A stretch of 64,000 nt of DNA from an uncultured Marinobacter sp. (GCF_947488835.1 NZ_CANLBK010000003.1:1-64000); one strand, 5' to 3'. Numbered from the stretch's first letter, positions 29,301-36,422 are shown. Program-made: numbers and translations. Notes: generated by a model from the sequence alone, not told the origin.

Positions 29301-32005
29301 TCGCTGCCATCATCAGCGGTGGCGCCAATCGCCGCTTGCACCGCCGCCAGGTTGCCTTCGGTAACGCCCACAACGCCCAACAGTTGCAACTGAGCCAAGG
29401 TCGGCGGCGTGCCGCCAGCCGCACCCTCGCGCACCGCCAGCACCGCCTCGACCAGCGTTTGCAGCTCGGCGCGAGTATCGACCTGACTGCCATCGTCGGC
29501 ACTGTTGGCAATGGCTGCTTGCACCGCGGCCAAGCTCTCCGGTGTCACGCCGGAGATGCCCAGTGTCTCCAGGTGAACCTGGGTCGGCGCCTCACCACCG
29601 GCGGCGCCGGTTAGCACCGCCTGTACCGCATCGACCAGCGCTTGCAGCTCACCTTGCGTGTCCACTTCCGTGCCGTCATCGAGGGTCGCCGCAATCGCCG
29701 CTTGCACGGCGGCAAGGTTCTCCGGCGTGACGCCGGTGATGCCTAAGGTCTCTAAATGAGTCGGGGTGGGCGCTTCGCCACCGGCCGCGCCGGTTAGCAC
29801 CGCCTGAACCGCATCGACCAGCGCTTGCAGCTCAATTTGCGTGTCCACTTCCGTGCCGTCATCGAGGGTCGCCGCAATCGCCGCTTGCACGGCGGCAAGA
29901 TTCTCCGGCGTGACGCCGGTGATCCCTAAGGTCTCTAAATGAGTCGGGGTGGGCGCTTCGCCACCGGCCGCGCCGGTTAGCACCGCTTGAGCCGCATCGA
30001 CCAGCGCCTGCAGCTCGGCTTGGGTATCCACTTCCGTGCCGTCATCGAGGGTCGCCGCAATCGCCGCTTGTACGGCGGCAAGGTTCTCCGGCGTGACACC
30101 TATGACACCAAGCGCCTCAAGCTCAACCTGATCCGGCGGTGTGCCACCGGCCGCACCATCACGCACTGAGGCCCACGCCTCATCTAGCACCACCGGTGTC
30201 ACCACGGCCTGAAGCTCTGCAAGGGTATCAACCTCGCTGCCATCATCAGCGGTGGCGCCAATCGCCGCTTGCACCGCCGCCAGGTTGCCTTCGGTGACGC
30301 CCACAACGCCCAGCAGTTGCAACTGAGCCAAGGTCGGCGGCGTGCCGCCAGCCGCACCCGCAAGTACAGCGACCACCGCATCAACAATCCCCTGCAATTC
30401 GGCCTGAGTATCCACACCGCTGCCATCATCAGCCGTGTCCGCAATCGCCGCCTGCATCGCTGTGAGGTTTTCAGGCGTCACCCCGGTGATGCCCAAGGCT
30501 TCAAACTCAGCCTGGGTCGGCGCCCTTTCACCTGCCGCAGCGCCACTCATCGCCGCGCCAGCCTCGGCCACCACCACTGTGGTTACCAGCGTTTGTAACT
30601 TACCGGGAGTGCCAACTTCGCTGCCATCATCAGCCGTGGCCGCAATGCCGGCTTGCACCGCCGTGAGATTTTCAGGCGTTAAGCCGGTGATGCCAAGAAT
30701 TTCAAGCTCTGCTTGCGTGGGCGGCGTGCCGCCAGATGCACCTTCGCGTACCGCATCCACTGCATCAACAATCGCCTGCAGCTTTGGCACTGTATCCGCC
30801 CGCATCTCGTTGAGTGCGTTAGTGATCGCCTCCCGATTTGCTTCGCTGACACCGCTAACACCCGAATTTGCCCCAAACAAATCGGCCACTGCGTCACCCG
30901 TTTGGCCGGCCACGATGGCACCAACTAGCAGAATCGCTTGCGCTGCCGGACTAAGCGTGGCCACGCCGCCGCTAAGATCGATTCCCGCGACCAGTGCATC
31001 GATGGTGGCCTGGCTGTCGCCGCCATTATCCAGGTCGGCACCTGAGAAGGCGGCCAGCAAGATGCCGTAGGCTTCGCTTTCACTGATGCCATCGCTGGTA
31101 TCAAAACTGGTGTCACCGTTCACGGTGACGACTGGGAGGTTATGCAGATCACTGAGGCCGAAGGCGTTCGCGATAGCCTTATTAATGGCCGCTACATCGT
31201 CCGCCTGGAGGGGGTCACCGCCGGCTGCTTCCAAGGCTTTGTGATAAGCGATGGTGGTCAGGGCGTTCAGGTTCAGTGTTAACGTGCTGCTTGCTTCGGT
31301 AATCGCACCAACGGTAAACAGCTCAGCGTTGAGGTTGGCCGGAGCATTGGTGGCTTCGTCCAGGTGATCATTGCTCGCGCCGGTGTTTATCGCCTGCGCA
31401 ATCACTACACCGCGATAACTGCCCACGGCGACGCTGAAGCGCCCTTCAGCATCCACCAGGCTTTGGCCCAGCTCGGTGATACCGTCGGCCTGATAAACGC
31501 CTACCTTTAAATCGTTGCCCGCCAATACCGGGCCTGCCACTACCTGACCTACTACGGTGTTGACCTCTGGAGTGTCTTCGTCATGACCGCCGCCGTGGCT
31601 GGATTGTGCGATCAGAGCACCACCCAGAAACGCTGCGCCACCCAGGAACACGGCAGCGGGATCCAGATCCGATGAGTCCGCTGCCTGCCAGACGATATCA
31701 CTACCTTCGACAACCGGATCCGCTGCGGTAACCTGCTTTATGTTGCCCGCCTCGCTGACTTCGAACACAGCACCTTGGTCGGCGTCGTAAAACTGCTCAA
31801 GCTGCGCCACCGGCTCATCGTCAATCTCTATTACCAGCGCATCGTCTTTTTTCTTCAACACCAGGTTGCTGACCGGTTCCTGTGTATCTGCATCCACAAT
31901 GGCGTAGGTCGCATTGGTTTCCACAGGAAGCGACAAAAACGCATCCAGCGCGTGGGTTTCGATGATTTGGGCTGAGGTAACAATACGTAGTTGAAGCGCT
32001 GACAT
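23378..32005 (-). CDS. Giant helical-repeat adhesin, type I secretion substrate
   Basis: 2875 residues, paralogue of the 2345-aa protein downstream. Residues 1-370 are near-identical to it (BapA/LapA-like prefix and hydrophobic Gly patch, here with an extra AAFLGG). Residues about 390-1345 hold fifteen copies of an Ala-rich, roughly 61-residue repeat (core LGITGVTPENLAAVQAAI, then DDGSEVDT, then GAAGG.APT). Then come Ig-like and SwmB-like domains (1345-1690), eight VTW repeats (about 1700-2150), further Ig/SwmB-like domains (2150-2700) and the shared C-terminal domain ending GILTSQGLV. There are no cadherin repeats and no RTX nonapeptides. It is first in the minus-strand cluster, with a palindromic leader. 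It probably acts as an extracellular adhesin or biofilm protein, secreted by the adjacent ABC/HlyD/TolC system and possibly sulfated by the adjacent enzyme. Confidence 0.85.
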   Translation of the reverse strand: MSALQLRIVTSAQIIETHALDAFLSLPVETNATYAIVDADTQEPVSNLVLKKKDDALVIEIDDEPVAQLEQFYDADQGAVFEVSEAGNIKQVTAADPVVEGSDIVWQAADSSDLDPAAVFLGGAAFLGGALIAQSSHGGGHDEDTPEVNTVVGQVVAGPVLAGNDLKVGVYQADGITELGQSLVDAEGRFSVAVGSYRGVVIAQAINTGASNDHLDEATNAPANLNAELFTVGAITEASSTLTLNLNALTTIAYHKALEAAGGDPLQADDVAAINKAIANAFGLSDLHNLPVVTVNGDTSFDTSDGISESEAYGILLAAFSGADLDNGGDSQATIDALVAGIDLSGGVATLSPAAQAILLVGAIVAGQTGDAVADLFGANSGVSGVSEANREAITNALNEMRADTVPKLQAIVDAVDAVREGASGGTPPTQAELEILGITGLTPENLTAVQAGIAATADDGSEVGTPGKLQTLVTTVVVAEAGAAMSGAAAGERAPTQAEFEALGITGVTPENLTAMQAAIADTADDGSGVDTQAELQGIVDAVVAVLAGAAGGTPPTLAQLQLLGVVGVTEGNLAAVQAAIGATADDGSEVDTLAELQAVVTPVVLDEAWASVRDGAAGGTPPDQVELEALGVIGVTPENLAAVQAAIAATLDDGTEVDTQAELQALVDAAQAVLTGAAGGEAPTPTHLETLGITGVTPENLAAVQAAIAATLDDGTEVDTQIELQALVDAVQAVLTGAAGGEAPTPTHLETLGITGVTPENLAAVQAAIAATLDDGTEVDTQGELQALVDAVQAVLTGAAGGEAPTQVHLETLGISGVTPESLAAVQAAIANSADDGSQVDTRAELQTLVEAVLAVREGAAGGTPPTLAQLQLLGVVGVTEGNLAAVQAAIGATADDGSEVDTLAELQAVVTPVVLDEAWASVRDGAAGGTPPDQVELEALGVIGVTRENLAAVQAAIAATLDDGTEVDTQAELQALVDAAQAVLTGAAGGEAPTPTHLETLGITGVTPENLAAVQATIAATADDGSGVDTRAELQALVHAAQAVLTGAAGGTAPTQTELETLGITGLTPANLAAVQAAIAATVDDGSEVDTPAELQALVTAAAIVLEAAAGGTAPSQAQLETLGIAGITPENLAAVQFAIADSADDGSQVDTRAELQALVEAVLAVRAGAAGGTAPTQAHLDTLGITGVTLDNLAAVQAAIEATADDGSRVDTRAELQALVDAAQAVLTGAAGGTAPTLVDLETLGITGVTPGNLAAMQALIAATADDGSEVDSPAELQVLIGAMAAVLEGAAGGTAPTQAHLETLGITGVTTENLAAVQAAIAATADDGSEVDTRTELQSLIDAAIPILAELGTDLADGVLNADEAVITTFRVTLPTAGAFEAGDRVELQLDGAAFAPAKFTILSAGDLAQGYVDIDVVAAELGADGERSLTAQVSNAAGTVSIASGDIAFTLDATAPSITGITLGANGAQNGWLVDGDMVTVTVTLDEVVTVTGNPQLTLDIGGSPVQATYTTGSGSNTLVFEYIIQAGQSDLDGIRINANSLNLNGGTVRDAAGNAAVLSHSAVADNDAYKVDAIAPTVAAVSVADGNWAIGDTVAVTITATGNETGLILTSAQFNGQTLANVTDNGDGTYTGTYTVVEGDADVANGGSAVTELAFTDPVGNVGAATTSVVLNGESIDANRPVVILPAVSVKLEATGVTDGGDRRPQITAVGSDGAYVVTWEGEDADGDDSIFVQRFNADNTTTGNAPVQLVANGLYGESNKYPQIAAVGSSGAYVVIWYGRDSNGDYSIFVQHFNADGTTAGSGPVQLEAIGNSAGADEDPQVTAVGSSGAYVATWAGDNSNNDGSTTNDHTSVFLQRFNADGTTNGAITQLDANGDALGDNSSPQITAVGNSGAFVVTWQGDDVDGDSIFVQRFNADGTTVGAQVQLDTFGYDYQPQVTAVGNSDAYVVAWTGDNSSGTLSIFVQRFQADGTTDGPMTQLDGIGVHNIDPQITAVGDNGAFVVTWEGGLEGGDACIFVQHFNADGTTTDNARVQLEAIGNSSLYVSEAQVTAVGSAGVYVVTWQGEDAEGDDSVFVQRFNADGTITGNAPVRLEGIGRTDGNDRDPQVTAVGDDGAFLVTWYGRDSDGDYSIFVQRFNAEGHRVMGFDDDGFVVRNVNDDSSADLSVNAAGIDVAKFPVKSTEPGTIYLVHGSVTVDGEVDITNAATDLWVSAAVTEAGVDALLATSGLRDGDYVVYSVDGAGNLSVASPVALTIDTVPPILTGVALSGADGAQNGWLNEGDVLSVAVSFDEAVDALGNLQLTLDIGGTNVQAVYASGSGSDTLVFEYTIHAGQTDLDGISVLANSLSGGSIADIHGNPATSIAHDAVAANEAYKVDTTDPTVAAVSVADGSWAIGDAVAVTITAAGNEAGLTLSSAQFNGQTLSNITDNGNGTYTGTYTVVEGDADIADGGSAVTELAFTDAAGNSSERVTSVTLSGESVDATRASITAVAISSATGLQNNTLNAGDVVSFTVTLDDVVTVAGSPQLTLNIGGSAVQASYVSGSGGTELEFQYTIQAGQTDLDGIAIDANSLSLNGGAITDAAGNATLLQHDAVVDNAGYLVDTTPPAAAVTASTIEPSESAVVQSSETGTAYLVHSSVVVSSLTDITGAADEHWNSVAISAANTATNLAATGLAAGDYRVYTTDAAGNLSVASAETVTVVEPPVDTSIVVFDMVNGVSSDHSGREFQEGVEYTIYIRVDSDSWRLHDTPQTGAHAEATWGQWTGGANLGTLDRIVLVGDGAPVVGLKAQEVNGMENLMTLTFKTGSGEAVIIKPWGDITRVTSSASSARGLWSGAWNGNPNADDGFTRAYQTAIATGILTSQGLV
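25545..26910 (-). repeat. VTW repeat array in the 2875-aa adhesin (8 units)
   Basis: Eight units with GAYVVTW.G, an acidic loop such as EDADGDDS, then IFVQRFNADGT, as in the paralogue, though units of the two arrays are clearly diverged. The constant count of eight in both proteins argues for a closed fold. Confidence 0.8.
29090..29360 (-). repeat. Near-identical direct repeat, copy A (offset 933)
   Basis: Matches 30023-30293 with only a few differences (for example CCCGCG against CCGGCG near 29157). The offset of 933 bases is 311 codons, about five repeat units. Confidence 0.75.
30023..30293 (-). repeat. Near-identical direct repeat, copy B (offset 933)
   Basis: Partner of 29090-29360, including the odd longer unit with DEAWASVRD. 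Shows that the array grew by block duplication, not only unit by unit. Confidence 0.75.
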
Positions 32006-32024
32006 GGCAAAGGTCTCCGAGACC
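30879..32024 (-). repeat. N-terminal module and leader shared between adhesins, copy 2
   Basis: Partner of 22070-23197, with an 18-base insertion near 31620-31650 (AAFLGG). Beyond the palindromic leader at 32012-32024 the upstream sequences of the two genes diverge, so their promoters differ. Confidence 0.85.
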
Positions 32025-32799
32025 GGACGTTGTCTTAGTTTTTATTAACAGACTGCTTCCGCGCGACACAGCTATCTCTTGGTTCTTTGAATAATTATTT
32101 CTAGCCGCGCACGAGCTTAAGCATATAGTTCTACTCGTGCTATCAGTCTGCGCAAAAAAAAAAGACCCCGCCATTCTCAATCCTCTCAAAACTCTTACTT
32201 TTGCCTATTACTTTGTAAATAAACAACAAAATGATGTTTAGAGCGCCAACATATGAACAGCGATACCGAACAAACTGTCGAAGAGAGGCCAAGGAAGGCC
32301 TTGTGGAAGGTGGCCTAGGGTTTCGCTATTCGATAAATTCAGCATGATGTAGTGGTCAACTAATCCCGGACAGTATTTTAAAGCTGCCCTCAGCTGCAAT
32401 GGACGGTATGCTGAAAGGGTTTGTAGGTCCGCCCTGGATGAAGAGGCTCACAGCGGTCATCCCGGTGATGCAGGGAGCGACCATGACCCTTATTTCTTGC
32501 CCGGAACCGGCGACAATTAGGAAGTTCTTTTTCAGTCATTCGCTTGATAGATATAAATCGCCGTCCTTCATTGCGTTGATGACAAGATTACCTCCAACGT
32601 AACAGGTATTCAGCCTCGGCAGTCGTTCAGGAATGCTCGTATCCACTCATTCTCAGCCGACCGCGGCTCAAGCTTGTAGCTTTTCAAAGTCCGAAAGAAG
32701 CGAGGGATCTAACTGCACAGGCCCATTCGCAAATCATTCGTGCTTCTCACATGACTACTGCCCTGACTCATAGGGAACGTCAGAAAATATGCATCATCG
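32025..32799. other. Intergenic region upstream of the adhesins
   Basis: This should hold the adhesin promoter (minus strand, near 32040-32250; an A10 tract lies near 32155). A 21-codon frame at 32253-32318 (MNSDTEQTVEERPRK..) looks like the start of a truncated gene. At 32350-32374 the sequence TGTAGTGGTCAACTAATCCC resembles the terminal repeat of IS3-like elements, but no transposase frame follows. The rest shows no recognised gene. Confidence 0.35.
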
Positions 32800-35379
32800 T
32801 TATGTCCCGGTACCCTCCGGCAAGAGGTCAGGCAGCTTTTTCAACTCAGCCAGAGGCATTGGCCGGGCAAACAGATACCCCTGCAGGATATCGCAGTGCC
32901 GGCGAGCAAGGTCGTCCTGCTGCTCACGGGTTTCTATCCCTTCCGCAACCACGATCATATCCATGTGATGGGCCATGGTAATCACGCCCTGAACGATAGC
33001 AGCAATCCGGTGATCGGTTGTGGTTTTCTCCACAAAGCTTCGATCGAGCTTTACCTTGTGAGTGGGCAAATCCCGAAGATAACTTAGGCTGGAAAAGCCT
33101 GTTCCGAAATCATCCAGGGCCACACGTATGCCCAATTCTTTTAGGGTTTCCATCAGTTCGATCACAGGCCCCGCACCGTCCAGAAGAACACTTTCCGTTA
33201 CCTCCAGTTCCAGCAGTTGGGGCGAAAGGCCCGTTTCTGCCAGTATCCGGCGAAGGTCATCCAAAAAGCCGCCACGGATGAACTGTAAAGATGAAATGTT
33301 GACGGCAACTCGCAGCCCCCTTTCCCGGTGAGCATTAAAGTCTGCGATCTCCATGCAGGCTTGCTTAAGGACCCAGAGGCCGAGGGGCACAATCTGGCCG
33401 GTATGCTCGGCCAGAGGAATGAAGTCACCCGGGGGGATCATCCCTTTGATAGGGTGGTGCCATCGCACCAGGGCTTCGACACTGCGCATGTGTCCAGTGA
33501 CAGCGTCCACCAGTGGCTGGTAATGGAGTTCAAACTGGTTTTCCTTCAGCGCAGTATGAAGATCATGCCTCAGGTTCACGCTGTTGTGACTGCGCTCGAC
33601 TTTCTGGCCACTATGCCAATGCCAGGTGTTTTTACCCTGACGCTTGGCCCGCTCCCGGGCAATGTCTGCAAACTGGAGCAATTCATGAGGGGCCTTTAGA
33701 GGCACACTGTTGCAGGCGATCCCGATACTGGCGCTGATGTGAACCATTTGGCCGTCTACGTCGATCGGTTGTGCAAGGTTTGCCAGTATGCGTTCGGTTA
33801 GTTGGATGACTTCTTTCCTGCTCGTGTACCCGGGTAGCAGTAGACCAAACTCATCCCCAACTAATCGGGCAACGGTCGCGTCAGGCGCTGCCAGGGCTAT
33901 GAGTCGTCGAGCAATGGTTATGAGCACCTGGTTCCCGACATGGTGCCCCAGCTCGTCATTAATAGGCTTGAATCCGTCGAGGTCAAGATACAGGGCAGCC
34001 AATGCTTTACGCCCTCCGTCCACAACCAGTGTTTCTCGCAGCTTTTCTTGAAACGAGACTTCATTGGGCAATCCGGTAACCAAGTCGTGGGTGGCTTGGT
34101 AGATAATCTGAGCTTCCTGCTCCTTTTGGTGGGTAACATCCTGCTGAGTTCCGATAAAGTGTGTGCACAGGCCGTCATTATCGAACACTGGGCTGATCCG
34201 AAGGTGGTTCCAGAAAGGTGTTCCGTCCTTTCGGTAATTGACTAGCTCGACATTGACCTCAGTTTTGTGGCGTATTCCATGCCGTATGGCCTCAAGTGCT
34301 TCCGGAGCGGTGTTTTCTCCTTGAAGAAAACGACAATTACGCCCTATCACCTCGTCGTGGGCGTAACCGGTCATTTCGGTGAACGCGGGGTTGGCATAGA
34401 CCACTGGCATGTCTGGGCTGCATACTTCCACCATCAGCATGCCGTTAGGGCTTGCCTCAATGCCACGCTTGAGCAGGTGCAGATCTGAACCCTGATGTTT
34501 GCGATCGGTAACGTCCTGGCAGAGACCGTAGACACCGACGATTTTACCTTGGATGGTGACCGGGAAGTTGGTGACCTCCAGAAAGTAGGAATAGCCGGAG
34601 GCGTGGATGCCCATGGTTTCGTAAGTGATGATTTCACCGTTTCGAACTCTGTCGAATGCGGCCTGGGTGTGTTCGCGGTAATCAGGCTCAACAAAGAGAT
34701 TGAAGTGAAGACCGTGTAAGCTATCCGCCGAATAGCCGGAAATTCTTTCCAGTGCCTCGTTACAGCTCTGGAAGCGACCATCGAGGTCGAATGTGTATAC
34801 TCCATCCGGATGGTTGTCGAACAGGGCCCGATGCCACTCGGAGAGAGTCCTGTGGTTCTCAGCATCCCGGTGTCGGAGGATGGCCAAGGCGACCAGGGCG
34901 GCAGCCCGGGCTAGGTTGCGTTGAGCCCCCGCAGTCGGGGTAGCTGGAACACGATAGTAGGTTGCAAAGGTGCCCAAGAGTTCGTTCTTCGAGGTGAGAA
35001 TCGGCATGGACCAACAGGCACGAACGCCTTCTTCCAAGGCGATGTCATGGAAGCCCGTCCAGCGGCGATCTTCCTGAATGTTGTCAGTAATGACTAATTC
35101 TTTAGTAAAGGCCGCCGTACCGCAGGTGCCCATGTTCTCAGCCACCTGAATATCCTGCATGACCCGGGAAAAGTGTTCTGAAAACCGTTCGCTGGGCATC
35201 AGATTCAGGCTGTTGGTGGCCGGATCAAATTGCATGATGGATACGAGCGCGCCGGGCATCATGCTGCCGACCCAGACGGCTATCGCGTCCAATGTCTGTT
35301 CCAGAGGATGTTGCTGGGCGATCAGTTCATGGATGTTCTGTTGCGCTTCCAGCACGGAAAATTCAATGTCACTCATCAT
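32800..35379 (-). CDS. GAF-PAS-PAS-GGDEF-EAL c-di-GMP enzyme
   Basis: 859 residues without membrane segments. GAF domain at about 15-165 (GALVSIMQFDP, CGTAAFTKELVITD). Two PAS domains follow, at about 175-290 and 300-420; the second has GRNCRFLQGENT, resembling the flavin-binding LOV motif. GGDEF domain at about 430-590, with the signature degraded to VGDEF (about 506). EAL domain at 600-850, with intact EALVRWHHP (about 633), DDFGTGFSSLSYL and VVAEGIET. The EAL part should hydrolyse c-di-GMP, while the altered GGDEF may be a weak or regulatory cyclase. The NCRFL Cys suggests blue-light sensing. It lies upstream of the adhesins on the same strand but separated by nearly 800 bases, so a link with adhesion is plausible but unproven. 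Confidence 0.92.
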   Translation of the reverse strand: MMSDIEFSVLEAQQNIHELIAQQHPLEQTLDAIAVWVGSMMPGALVSIMQFDPATNSLNLMPSERFSEHFSRVMQDIQVAENMGTCGTAAFTKELVITDNIQEDRRWTGFHDIALEEGVRACWSMPILTSKNELLGTFATYYRVPATPTAGAQRNLARAAALVALAILRHRDAENHRTLSEWHRALFDNHPDGVYTFDLDGRFQSCNEALERISGYSADSLHGLHFNLFVEPDYREHTQAAFDRVRNGEIITYETMGIHASGYSYFLEVTNFPVTIQGKIVGVYGLCQDVTDRKHQGSDLHLLKRGIEASPNGMLMVEVCSPDMPVVYANPAFTEMTGYAHDEVIGRNCRFLQGENTAPEALEAIRHGIRHKTEVNVELVNYRKDGTPFWNHLRISPVFDNDGLCTHFIGTQQDVTHQKEQEAQIIYQATHDLVTGLPNEVSFQEKLRETLVVDGGRKALAALYLDLDGFKPINDELGHHVGNQVLITIARRLIALAAPDATVARLVGDEFGLLLPGYTSRKEVIQLTERILANLAQPIDVDGQMVHISASIGIACNSVPLKAPHELLQFADIARERAKRQGKNTWHWHSGQKVERSHNSVNLRHDLHTALKENQFELHYQPLVDAVTGHMRSVEALVRWHHPIKGMIPPGDFIPLAEHTGQIVPLGLWVLKQACMEIADFNAHRERGLRVAVNISSLQFIRGGFLDDLRRILAETGLSPQLLELEVTESVLLDGAGPVIELMETLKELGIRVALDDFGTGFSSLSYLRDLPTHKVKLDRSFVEKTTTDHRIAAIVQGVITMAHHMDMIVVAEGIETREQQDDLARRHCDILQGYLFARPMPLAELKKLPDLLPEGTGT

Positions 35380-35511
35380 GCGATGCTCTGCCTACAGATG
35401 GGGTTCTTCTCAGAAAGCCGTTTACGCCAACCGCCAGAGCATGTCTGAGGTGAGCACTGGAGGACGATCTCAGCTCTCAAACGAACATTTCTCCAGACTA
35501 GCCTGAGGCAT

Positions 35512-35721
35512 TCAATGGCTATAGCCGAAGTTGAACCAAAATCGTGGATTCTTCTGCTGGCCGTCGGACAGGGCCTCGCCACCCCCGAGTTTCCAAGCCC
35601 TCACCAGGTCGGCGCTCCAGCCATTGCGCTTGTAGAGCACACCGAAACCGGCACCGGAGACCGATCGAACGCCTCCATCGTCGGAGCCTCCGTTGAGCGT
35701 GCAGGAATGTTTTTGGGGATG
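35512..35721 (-). pseudogene. C-terminal fragment of a two-partner secretion transporter (TpsB)
   Basis: The minus-strand frame, open from a stop at 35722-35724 to the TGA at 35512-35514, reads GGVRSVSGAGFGVLYKRNGW, then SADLVRAWKLGGGEALSDG, then NPRFWFNFGYSH. This is the pattern of the last two strands of ShlB/FhaC-type outer membrane barrels, with the final residue not Phe. About 69 residues remain of an expected 550 or so, and no start exists. It belongs to no intact secretion pair in the window. Confidence 0.55.
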
Positions 35722-35827
35722 TCAGTCTCACTCCTCTCAATACTATCAGCGGGCAATAACGCCAGCCACGACACTCTAAGCACATATTTGCGAGCCGAGA
35801 AAAGGATGCATTGTCCTGCCCCTACTT

Positions 35828-36422
35828 GTGCGAATCAGCCCGCCAACTTCCACGCTGTCCATGACAGTTTTTACACTCTCGGTAGGCTTTGCGCTTTCGA
35901 TAATCACCGCACTCGCGACATGCCTTATGGTTTCTCACGCCGCCGCAGACCGAATAAAACTGGGGAAAAATATTCCCTTTAGCGTGCTGATAGATGCCCA
36001 GGGCAGTTCTCGTCCAACCAGGCTGCAGAAAAACTCGCACAGTAGAACTTGATAGAGCGCTCTTCCTTCTATCCTGATTGCGCGAATGGGAAATGTGACC
36101 TATGGACTACCGCAATCCTGTATTAGTTCTGTTTGGCATGCTATCGGCAGTGGGGCTTGTGCCGCTCAATCGCGAGTTCCATGCAATCTGGCTACATGCA
36201 TTGATTGCGTTCATTTTGTTGGTCACGGCGATAGCCGTTTACCGAATACAGGAATAAAAAATCAAAGAACTAGACAGGAGCCAACTCGCCAGCAAGCTCA
36301 AAGCAGAACGGGATGCCAGCTTCCACCAAAGTCAGTTTATGGGCATCGCGTCCCAGGAGTTCCGCACACCGTTGGCGGTGATCTCGACCTGCTTGGCTGA
36401 CTTGGAAGTTAATTGCATCTGA
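35828..36422 (+). pseudogene. Decayed copy of the 7TMR-DISM histidine kinase
   Basis: Pieces align with the intact kinase at 37169-39112. There is a signal-like N-terminus, then RIKLGKNIPFSVLIDA (intact: LKLGKDIPYSALADP). A frameshift leads to QFSSNQAAEKLAQ and a stop (intact: QFSLARAVEKLTDQ). A large deletion follows, then the last membrane segment (SAVGLVPLNREFHAIW), a stop, and KIKELDRSQLASKLKAERDA and FHQSQFMGIASQEFRTPLAV. The phospho-acceptor His is changed to Gln and the ATPase domain is absent. Clearly non-functional and in opposite orientation to the intact kinase. Confidence 0.8.

Larger units (their letters stand above)
27970..30840 (-). repeat. Fifteen-copy 61-residue Ala-rich repeat array
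   Basis: Counted from the DDG(S/T).VD marker, which occurs fifteen times. Each unit has LE.LGITGVTPENLAAVQAAI, ATADDGSEVDT, ELQALVDA..AVL and GAAGG.AP.Q, and is predicted as three short helices. Two units with VVTPVVLDEAWASVRD are longer. The neighbouring adhesin has a single copy (about 21770-21960). Confidence 0.88.

Noticed and set aside
27970..30840. CRISPR array
   Set aside because: Regular repeats, but they are coding, about 183 bases long, diverged between copies and without unique spacers.
16141..32005. RTX toxin (Ca-binding nonapeptide) identity for the adhesins
   Set aside because: No GGxGxDxxx arrays were found in either protein; domains are cadherin, Ig, VTW and helical repeats instead.
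32346..32602. Intact insertion sequence upstream of the adhesins
   Set aside because: Only an IS-end-like stretch at 32350 is seen; the 67-codon frame beside it has no transposase features and no second end was found.
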